DNA of 11,899 nucleotides from JAICIG01 sp035532215 (GTDB taxonomy: Bacteria > Planctomycetota > Planctomycetia > Pirellulales > JAICIG01), in NCBI GenBank assembly GCA_035532215.1, contig DATKRK010000264.1:1-11899 (forward strand), read 5' to 3'. The position numbers and the translations under genes were made by a program. The number at the start of each line of letters is the position of its first letter. The first letter of the stretch is position 1. Of the stretch, positions 1 through 6,600 are shown piece after piece. The notes beneath the pieces were generated by a model that saw nothing but the letters and a program-made list of their open reading frames with translations, was not told the DNA's origin and did not search any database.

Positions 1-182
1 TCGCGAGAGCGACTACTCCAACCGTCGCCGCGTCCGAGCGGCGAACCCAGATAAACCGATCGTCCAGCGGTCGAGATCGCGCTGAGCAAAACCGCGCGAC
101 TCGGCGCCACCCGAACGCAAGCCCGCCGCACCGGCGGCGCAGTTGGCAAAACCGGCAGCGAGCAGGGAAGAGTACGGAGACC

Positions 183-330
183 GGCCCTAGCCCGGATTAT
201 TCACCGGCCTACACCAACCCGAAGCGCGAGCGAGGAATAGGAACGCTTTTACCTCGCTTGCGCTTCGGGTTAGTGTGAACGCGCTGTGTCAACTCATAGC
301 GTGGGCCGGTGAATAATCCGGTCTAGAGCC
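183..330. repeat. Nested palindromic element (hairpin within hairpin)
   Basis: Two inverted repeats are nested. The outer arms are 183-209 and 304-330, 27 nt each with 2 mismatches, including a perfect 18-bp core (192-209 against 304-321). The inner arms are 211-235 and 252-276, 25 nt each with 2 mismatches, around a 16-nt loop (236-251). On the left the two arms are separated by one base; on the right a 27-nt unpaired segment (277-303) lies between them, so the folded form is an asymmetric cruciform or branched stem. The inner arm read in frame gives the peptide NPKRERG, which I remember seeing repeatedly at the ends of spurious planctomycete ORFs, suggesting a dispersed repeat family. There is no transposase inside, so it would be a non-autonomous REP- or MITE-like element. 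Confidence 0.75.
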
Positions 331-673
331 AGCGCGTTTGCCGGCCGAAGAGCCGCGGCTGGAAAGCGAAAGATCATGATTTATACGCCTCACGAATTGA
401 TAAGCCGCCGCGAGGCGAGAAAACGGCCAAATCCTCGGCCCGCAGGCGAAAACGCCGATCGCGGTGATTTATGGATATGCGTCGAAACGGCCGCCCAATG
501 GGCCGCGATCAGGCATGAAACGGCCGGTTTGGCGCCGCCGCTGGGCGGCCCCGCGCGGCGCGAAACGCTTGTTTTCTCGGAGAATCTCGCCCCGCGACGC
601 GAATCGAACGCGCGCCGCGCGCGGCGATATAAATGAATCGGCCGAAATATAAATGACTGCCGCACGACGGCGA

Positions 674-693
674 CCACCAGCTAAAGCTGGCGG
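674..693. repeat. Small palindrome (CCAGCT/AGCTGG core)
   Basis: Arms 674-682 and 685-693 pair over 9 bp with one mismatch and a two-base centre, although a real hairpin would open to a four-base TAAA loop. It sits alone in the gene-free left spacer. The motif looks like a member of a short dispersed repeat family rather than a terminator, since no T-tract follows on either strand. Confidence 0.4.
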
Positions 694-790
694 CAAATCA
701 TTGCCTCCGGCCTCGCGACGATGCGTTCCCGATCGCACTGATTTTTTCTTGACCGAGCATCAGATGGCATCGCCACCTGGTCTTGCAGAT

Positions 791-857
791 CTCACGCGGA
801 GACGCGGAGCAGAGACCTAAAGAAGTTTCTCTCCGCGGCTCCGCGCCTCTGCGTGAG
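791..857 (-). repeat. Palindromic repeat downstream of the DUF1559 gene, possible transcript end
   Basis: Arms 791-810 and 838-857 match over 18 of 20 positions. An additional 5-bp pairing (811-815 with 828-832) closes most of the loop. It begins 45 bases past the DUF1559 stop codon on the minus strand, a natural place for a transcript-ending or mRNA-stabilising hairpin. There is no clear T-run after it, so a classical intrinsic terminator is not supported. The arm motif (CTCACGC.GAG..GCGGAGC) resembles a sequence I recall as dispersed in several bacterial phyla, so it may simply be a repeat. Confidence 0.55.
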
Positions 858-901
858 CTTTGCGTCGCTGTTATCGCTGGCGCCGCTCACGGCCGGAAGC
901 C

Positions 902-1951
902 TTACAAGGCGCCCAGCACGCTGCCGTCGGCGATGTTGCAGATGCGAGCCAAGGTGATCAAATCGGTCGACTCGTTGATGAAGTGCACCGACCCATCGGC
1001 GAACGTCACGTTGCAGCCGGCCGGGTGCAGACTTCCCGCCATGCCCCACGAGGCGATTCGTCCGGGCTGATACGAGGCGACGTAAGTGTAATAGGTCCAG
1101 CAATTGATCGCTCCGCCCGTGCACAAAGGCGTGGTGGATACGGGGTAATTGCTCAGGTTGTCGTACAGCGATACGCCGTACATCACCCAGGCCCGATAAC
1201 CCCAGGCGTTGCCGTTGCCGTTGTAGACCATCAGCGGGCTCTCGATGAACGCCGCGGTGTTGCTGGACCCGTCCTGGATGCTGGCCAGACTGCTATTGCT
1301 GTTCTGGCCGAACAAGGCGCGATACTTCGAATAGCCGTTGTTGGCGTACCAGGTCTGCCAGAGGTACGCCGAAATCTCGTAAGCCGGCTTGGTGCTGAAT
1401 TCGTAGGACGTCTTGGCGCCCAGCAGCGTGTCGGTCGCGGTAATGCCGTAGGCCGCGCCGGTCGCCATGGTTTTGACGCCATCATCGCTGGGGCAAAAGA
1501 ATCCCTGCAACTGAGTCGAGACGACGACGTCGTTGCCCGCGGCCATCGGGTTGCCGGCAGTCGGCGCCGAGATGGCGCCGTAATAGTGCGAGTCGCAAGC
1601 CGCGACGTTCTGGTTGAAACGCGTATAAAGCGCTTGCTGTTCCAAAAACGGCAGCATCAGTACGTAACCGCTGGTGTTCATCACGTTGTTGTTCGGCGGG
1701 GAAGGCGCCGCTTCGACCGCCCCGTAGTTCAACCCGGCGGGCGGAAACACCCGGTGCGTATCGTGATAGTTTTGCGCCGCCAGGCCGATCTGCTTGAGAT
1801 GATTCGTGCATTGCGAGCGGCGCGCCGCTTCGCGTGCGGCCTGCACGGCGGGCAAGAGCAGCGCGATCAAAATGCCGATGATGGCCACCACCACCAACAG
1901 CTCCACCAACGTAAACGCGCGCGAGGCGCGCAATCGAACTACAGACGCCAT
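902..1951 (-). CDS. DUF1559 pseudopilin-like protein with H-X9-DG motif
   Basis: A 349-residue exported protein of the DUF1559 family, very numerous in planctomycetes and of unknown exact function; it is thought to be a type II secretion/type IV pilin-like surface or periplasmic protein. Residues 12-37 form a prepilin signal: Ala12 then Phe13-Thr-Leu-Val-Glu17, followed by a hydrophobic helix. Cleavage would fall before Phe13, with Glu17 as the conserved +5 glutamate. The QAAREAARR stretch that follows is typical of the family. Near the C-terminus, His309 is followed nine residues later by Asp319-Gly320, the H-X9-DG processing-associated motif. I chose the ATG at 1951 over the longer frame from 2086 because AAGGAGG (1960-1966) lies 8 nt upstream and the prepilin signal then starts at the N-terminus. 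The residue before the cleavage site is Ala rather than the usual Gly. It appears to be a lone gene, not part of the metal cluster. Confidence 0.93.
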   Translation of the reverse strand: MASVVRLRASRAFTLVELLVVVAIIGILIALLLPAVQAAREAARRSQCTNHLKQIGLAAQNYHDTHRVFPPAGLNYGAVEAAPSPPNNNVMNTSGYVLMLPFLEQQALYTRFNQNVAACDSHYYGAISAPTAGNPMAAGNDVVVSTQLQGFFCPSDDGVKTMATGAAYGITATDTLLGAKTSYEFSTKPAYEISAYLWQTWYANNGYSKYRALFGQNSNSSLASIQDGSSNTAAFIESPLMVYNGNGNAWGYRAWVMYGVSLYDNLSNYPVSTTPLCTGGAINCWTYYTYVASYQPGRIASWGMAGSLHPAGCNVTFADGSVHFINESTDLITLARICNIADGSVLGAL

Positions 1952-2359
1952 GCGGAAAGCCTCCTTGAGGTAAATGCGGCGATTGCGGTCGAACGAAGCG
2001 CCGACCAGGCGCCGTAAAGCGAAATATCGCGGAATGTCTGGCAGAACGCCGGCAACAAAGCCCTGTGCCGCAAGCGTCTGTTCCACTTTGTACGCCGGCT
2101 CGAATGCACGACTCGTGCCACGCGGCAGCCAGCGAGAACCGCGGGACGTGCGCGGCCGATTTTATGTCTTTAAGAGCTATAGGGTTCCTGTATTTTTATT
2201 GGCCGCCATATTTCGACGAGTCGAGAGCCGCATCGCCGCCCGGCAAACTGCTGGCGCCTAAGTTGCGCGCAGGCCGATCCTATCTCGTTGGCGAAGCTGC
2301 GCGGTATCGACGGACCTCGCGCCTTGACTCCGGTATCCAGTTCAGCATGATGGTCTGGG
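1952..2359. other. Spacer between DUF1559 gene and acetamidase remnant
   Basis: This holds the 5' leader of the DUF1559 gene (minus strand) and, further right, sequence that should have encoded the N-terminal half of the acetamidase-like gene if that gene were whole. I translated 2160-2360 in the three plus-strand frames and saw nothing resembling the family. All frames run into stops or low-complexity Arg/Ala-rich peptide, and the frame of the remnant is closed by a TGA at 2348-2350. The only other structure I see is the palindrome at 2105-2120. Confidence 0.5.
2105..2120 (-). promoter_or_regulatory. Possible sigma-54 promoter element or operator palindrome
   Basis: On the minus strand the 16 bases match the sigma-54 consensus TGGCACG-N4-TTGCW at every defined position but one, with GG and GC separated by the required 10 bases. 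It would start transcription about 140 bases before the DUF1559 ATG. The same bases form a perfect 13-nt palindrome (GCACGA-C-TCGTGC, 2106-2118), so the match may be a by-product of an operator or of chance. Pilin genes are often sigma-54 dependent, which makes the reading plausible but not established. Confidence 0.25.
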
Positions 2360-2776
2360 TTGGGCTGGCAGGTGGAAGTCGCCCCCGGCAGCACCATCTA
2401 TTTGCCGGTCTCGGTTCCCGGCGGCTATCTCTATTTGGGCGACGCACACGCCGCAATGGGCCACGGCGAACTGTCGGCCACCGGGTTGGAGATGGCGGCC
2501 CTGACCGTCGTCACCGTTGACGTTGTCCGGCAATCGCCGCTGAGCGGCCTGCGGATCGAGTCGCCCGAGTTTCTCATGGCCGTGGCCACGCACGGCTCGC
2601 TGGAACGGGCCATCGCCGAAGCGTATGCTCGATTGATTCTGTGGATGGAAGCCGACTACGGCTGGAACCGCTGGCGGGCTTACGATCTGTTGACTCACGT
2701 GGGACGGCTTTCCGTCGGCTATTACGGCAGCGGCACGGTCGGCGCGAAGGTGGAAAAACGTTATTTGAAGAACTAG
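2360..2776 (+). pseudogene. Truncated acetamidase/formamidase family gene (C-terminal half)
   Basis: The frame encodes about 138 residues matching the C-terminal half of the FmdA/AmdA family, amidohydrolases that release ammonia from formamide or acetamide. Recognisable parts are VAPGSTIYLPVSVPGG, then YLGDAHAAMGHGE at about 25-37 (the family's G-D-x-H-A-x-x-G-x-G-E metal/active-site signature), then a VTVDVV strand, and a C-terminal ILWMEADYGWNRWRAYDLL helix. Whole proteins are around 300 residues or more, so roughly the first half is absent. The frame is closed upstream by TGA (2348-2350), the only available start is a TTG at 2360, and no ribosome binding site is seen. The remnant looks well preserved, suggesting a recent deletion or rearrangement at its left edge. 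It could conceivably be expressed as a fragment, but the missing half makes activity unlikely. It is the only plus-strand coding trace. Confidence 0.75.
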
Positions 2777-3159
2777 CCTGTTTGGTACCACGGCCGAGCA
2801 TCATGGAGGGACGGGCGCCCTCGCCCGTTTTCGCGCTATTTCGCAAGACTATGGAGGAACGGGCGCCCTCGCCCGTCTGTCATGTGGCAACCGCATCATG
2901 GAGGGACGGGCGCCCTCGCCCGTCTGTCATGTGGCAACGGGCGCCCTCGCCCGTCCTGAGCTGCCCTCCATAACACGCAAGCCGGGCGAGGGCGCCCGGC
3001 CCTCCAGGCTGAAGCTTGAAATCCAAGAGGCCCGCGATGTTATTCGATACGCACACCAACTTGATGTGGCGCCCCGACCACCTCTCCGACGAGTTCGTGG
3101 AAACGGCCTGGGAGGCGGCAGCGGAAGCCGTATCGATACTTTCATGGCGGCCTCCCCGG
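2777..3159. other. Repeat-rich spacer between acetamidase remnant and metal cluster
   Basis: It contains the hairpin-repeat cluster (2803-3010) and then about 150 bases (3010-3159) that are not repetitive. In the latter, a plus-strand frame beginning ATG at 3037 reads LFDTHTNLMWRPDHLSDEF and onward for some 35 residues with a protein-like composition, before it runs antisense into the small lipoprotein gene and turns Arg-rich. It vaguely recalls the start of an amidohydrolase (D-T-H-T) but carries no complete motif. I treat it as a possible relic only, with no function assigned. Confidence 0.4.
2803..3010. repeat. Cluster of hairpin-forming direct repeats
   Basis: A 26-nt unit (ATGGAGG, G/A, then ACGGGCGCCCTCGCCCGT) occurs at 2803-2828, 2851-2876 and 2898-2923. 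The last 18 nt recur at 2937-2954. A diverged inverted copy lies at 2981-3007. The copies at 2851 and 2898 share a longer period of 47 nt, because the trailing CTGTCATGTGGCAA is also repeated (2877-2890 and 2924-2937). Each unit can fold on itself: ACGGGCG pairs with CGCCCGT around a four-base loop. Spacing is too short and irregular, and the repeats themselves too palindromic, for a CRISPR array. It lies past the 3' end of the minus-strand metal cluster and may act as a transcript end, or be a dispersed repeat family inserted several times. Confidence 0.8.
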
Positions 3160-3477
3160 TTACATGCTGCAACCGCCGCTGGCGCAGCTTGGGCAACTCC
3201 CCGCACGCGGAGCCGCGGACGCGCGGGACGCCCCGCTGGCGTCGCTCGCGGACGGGCGATAACCCGCCGGCTCGGCAACGGCGCCGTAGGCGCCGGCTGT
3301 CGAGGACGGGGCATACGCCGCAGGCGGGGCCGCTGGACCGTTGAGGGCGGGCGGAGCATATGCCGATGGCGGATTTGGATCGCTCGCCGCGCGGCTGCCG
3401 GCCGATTTGCAACCGGTCAGGCCGCACGCGAAAACCACGCCCACAGCGGCCGTCAACATGCGGAATCGATACGTCAT
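3160..3477 (-). CDS. Small lipoprotein with Cys-rich C-terminus
   Basis: A 105-residue protein of unrecognised family. Residues 1-22 form a lipoprotein signal with lipobox Leu20-Thr-Gly-Cys23, so it should be lipid-anchored at the periplasmic face of a membrane. The middle is low-complexity, rich in Ala, Pro, Ser and Tyr, with repeated AAYAP-like words. The tail carries three cysteines (Cys95, Cys98, Cys103) as C-P-S-C-x4-C, a spacing suited to binding a soft metal. The ATG at 3477 was chosen because AAGGAGG (3485-3491) lies 7 nt upstream and the signal peptide then starts at the N-terminus; the frame extends upstream to 3534 without such support. It is 133 nt downstream of the RND pump gene on the same strand, so it may be the last gene of the metal cluster. 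A metal-binding role is inferred from the tail and the neighbours only. Confidence 0.8.
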   Translation of the reverse strand: MTYRFRMLTAAVGVVFACGLTGCKSAGSRAASDPNPPSAYAPPALNGPAAPPAAYAPSSTAGAYGAVAEPAGYRPSASDASGASRASAAPRAGSCPSCASGGCSM

Positions 3478-3484
3478 CGCTTTG

Positions 3485-3491
3485 CCTCCTT
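3485..3491 (-). promoter_or_regulatory. Ribosome binding site of the small lipoprotein
   Basis: AAGGAGG on the minus strand, 7 nt before the ATG at 3477. It decides the start of this short gene against the upstream in-frame alternative at 3534. Confidence 0.75.
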
Positions 3492-3610
3492 GCAAGAAGT
3501 GAGTTACAGTCAAAAGCCGCCTGCGCCCCGGCATCGCCCCATCGGCCGCTCGCCTTCTGACGAACGGGCCGTCTTGTCGTCTACGATCCTTATCGACCTG
3601 AGCGCTCTCG

Positions 3611-6600
3611 CTACTCCTTGCTTACAGGGGAAAACAATCCGCCGACGACATCGCCGCCTGTTGGTCGCCCGTTGCCTTGGTGCGACCGTCGGTCGCGCCG
3701 CGGCGGGAACAGCGACTCGGCCATTCGTTCGACATCCGCATGGTCGTTGGCGCCGCTTGCTTCCTGGTCGTAAACCTTGCTCCCGAACAGAAAGAAAACC
3801 GCGGGCGTCACGATCTGGTCCATCAGCGTCGAGTCCAGCAGGCCGCCAATGACGACGATGGCCAGCGGATGCAGGATTTCTTTGCCGGTTTGGCCGGCTC
3901 CCAAGGCCAGGGGCACCAGCCCGATCATGGCCACGAAGGCGGTCATCAGCACGGGAGCCAATCGCTCCAAGCTCCCTCGAATGATCATTTGTTCGCTGAA
4001 AGCTTCGCCTTCGTACTTCATGAGATGCACGTAATGCGAGATCATCATGATGCCGTTGCGCGAAACGATGCCGATCAGCGTAATGAAACCGACCCAGTGC
4101 GCGACAGAGAGCGTCGTGGCTTGCGCCCAAACCTTCGGCCACTCCCAGATCGGCGCGGCGTGCAGCGACTCGGCGCCGGGCCGATTGATGGCCAAGAGCA
4201 TCGCGACCGACCCCAGCGCCGCTAACGGAATGTTGACCAGCAAAACTTGCAGGGCGGCCTGCCAAGATTCCAGCCCTTTCCAGAGGAGCAAGAAGACCCC
4301 GACGATCGACAGCAAGCCGAGCAGCAACAGGCGGGAATTGGCCTGCCGCTGGGCCTCGAATTGGCCGCCGTATTCAATGCGGTAGTCGCCCGGCAGCTTC
4401 CGAAGCTGCTCCTCGACGGGCAAAAGCGCCTGTCGGATGTCGTTGACCACGCCCGCCAGATCGCGTCCCTGGACGTTGCAGGCCACGACGATCCGCCGCT
4501 GAACGTCCTCGCGATTGAGCGTGTTGGGGCCGGATGTATCGAGGACTTCCGCGACCTGGCCGAGCGCCACTTTGCGGCCGGAGGGCGTGTCGAGAATCGT
4601 CTTGTTGATCTCGCCTGGATCGTCGCGGGCATTTTTTTCGTACCAGACGACGATGGGATACCGGCGGTCCTCATCGAGCACTTCGGACACGATGCGCCCC
4701 TTGTAGGCCGTCTCCAAGAGCGTCGCCACATCCCCCGGCGCCAAGCCATAGCGAGCCGCTTCCCGCCGCTTCACTTTCAGGCGAAGCTCCGAGATCTCGA
4801 CTTGCGGTTCGATCTGCAAATCAGCCGTTCCCTGGACGGCGCTCATGCGCGCGTGCGCATCGTGGGCCGCCGTTCGCAACTCGCGCAGATCGGGTCCGAA
4901 GATCTTGACGGCGATCTGGGCCCGGACGCCCGACATGATGTGATCGAGCCGGTGCGAAATCGGCTGGCCGATGTTGACTTTGACGTTGGGAATGCTGGTA
5001 ATCCGATCGCGGATGTCGGCGACGACCTCATCGCGAGGCCGCCCCTGGGCTTCGACGCCCCAGCGGTGCAGGCCTGGAATGGCGCGCACCGCGGCGTAAA
5101 GCCAACCGGGTTTGGGCCGTTCATGCTCCAGTACGCGAACGTCGATCTCCGACGAGTTGACGCCCTCGGCGTGTTCGTCCATTTCGGCCCGTCCCGTGCG
5201 TCGCGACACCGAGAGCACTTCCGGCACGGAGAGCAGCAGTTTCTCGGTTCGCTCGGCCACGCGCTGGCTTTCCACAAGGCTCGTGCCTGGCTCGGTCAGC
5301 AGATTGATCGTCAGCGTGCCTTCGTTGAACGGCGGCAAGAACTCCGACCCCATCCACATCACGACGAGCTTGGATAAGACGGCCAGCGCGAGCGTCGTGA
5401 CGAGAATCGGCCACGGATGCCGCAACGTAACGCGCAGCACTCTCGCGTCGAGTTTCTTCAACCAGCGCAGCAACAGCGGGTCTTCGCGATGTTCCATGAA
5501 CCGTGCGCGAGGCAGCAAAATGGACGCAAGTACCGGCGTGACGGTGAGCGACACCAGCAGCGAGGCCATCAAGGAAACGATGTACGCCAGACCCAGCGGC
5601 GCGAACATTCGACCCTCGAGGCCGCTCATGGCGAACAGCGGCAGGACGACGAGGCACACGATGAGCGTGGCATACACGATCGAACCGCGGACCTCGCTCG
5701 ACGCCAGGAAAACGACTTTTAACGAATTGTCAGGGCTGGCCTTGCGCCGATTGTCCTTCAATCGCCGAAAAATATTCTCGACGTCGACGATGGCGTCGTC
5801 GGTCAACTCGCCGATCGCGACGGCGATGCCTCCCAAGGTCATCGTATTGATCGTCACGCCAAAAAAGGAAAACACCAGCACGGTGACCAACAGAGAAAGC
5901 GGAATCGCGGTGAGCGTAATAGCGCTCGTCCGCAGGTTCCACAGGAACAGGAACAAGATCACGAACACCCAAATGACGCCGTCGCGAATCGCCTCGACGA
6001 CGTTGTCGATGGCGGCCCGGATGAAATCGGCCTGTTGGAAGATTCGCCGTTCCAGCCGGGCATCGGGCGGCAGCTCCCGCTGCAACTCGTCTAGGACCCG
6101 GTCCATCTCGCGATCGAGGACCAAGGTGTTGGCATTCGGCTGCTTCTGAATGCTGAGCATGATGGAAGGGCCGCCTTCCAGCGCGCCTGAATCTTTGACC
6201 CAGACGCCGCCCTCGCCGCGCTTGACCGGGCCGCCAAAGCGAACGTCGGCCACGTCTCGAATCAAGACCGGACGCGGGTCCCGCCACAGCACCGGGGTGT
6301 CGGCCAATTCTTTCGAAGTCAGACTTTGTCCGCTGATGCGGATCAACGTTTCCTCGACCCCGCGTTCCATAATGCCGCCCCCGGCAATCACGTTGGCTTT
6401 CCCGGCGGCGTCGACAAGTTGTTGGAGCGAGACATTCTGCGCGGCGAGCCGGCCGGGCGAGGTGACGACCTGGTACTGCTTGAGAACGCCGCCCATCACG
6501 GTCACCTGCGATACGCCTTCGACGGCCAGCAGCCGGTTGCGGATCGTGAACTCGGCGAGCGTGCGTAATTCTTGCCACTTTTGCTCTTGCTCCTCAGGGG

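Larger units (their letters stand above)
1..901. other. Spacer with no convincing gene
   Basis: About 900 bases in which I find no credible coding region. Several reading frames are open in both directions through 376-740, but they overlap each other, are Arg/Ala/Pro-rich as expected of translated GC-rich DNA, have no good ribosome binding site and resemble no family I know. The first 80 bases could be the 3' tail of a plus-strand gene entering from the left: the frame starting at base 2 is open until a TGA near base 80. That is too little to call. The real content is three palindromic elements, listed separately (183-330, 674-693, 791-857), and a short A/T-rich stretch at 626-656 carrying the ten-base word ATATAAATGA twice. 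Confidence 0.6.

Noticed and set aside
2..82. Possible 3' end of a plus-strand gene entering from the left
   Set aside because: Only about 26 codons before a stop, with no recognisable sequence; another frame is open just as far.
580..625. Sequence on the minus strand resembling a tRNA T-arm (GTTCGATTC between GCG-rich stems)
   Set aside because: No matching acceptor stem, D-arm or anticodon arm is found in the neighbouring 80 bases.
376..738. Four overlapping open frames on both strands
   Set aside because: They overlap in both directions, have Arg-rich composition, no good ribosome site and no recognisable family.
860..2017. Long open plus-strand frame of 385 codons
   Set aside because: It lies antisense to the DUF1559 gene, whose prepilin signal, H-X9-DG motif and ribosome site are clear. 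The peptide is Arg/Val/Gly-rich with no motif, as expected from the complement of a GC-rich gene.
2803..2954. Regular repeats resembling a small CRISPR array
   Set aside because: The 26-nt repeats are themselves strongly palindromic, spacers are about 21 nt and partly identical to each other, one copy is partial, and no cas genes are present.
4247..6149. Long plus-strand frames (376 and 345 codons) within the pump gene
   Set aside because: They are antisense shadows of a gene with strong family identity along its whole length; they contain no motifs.
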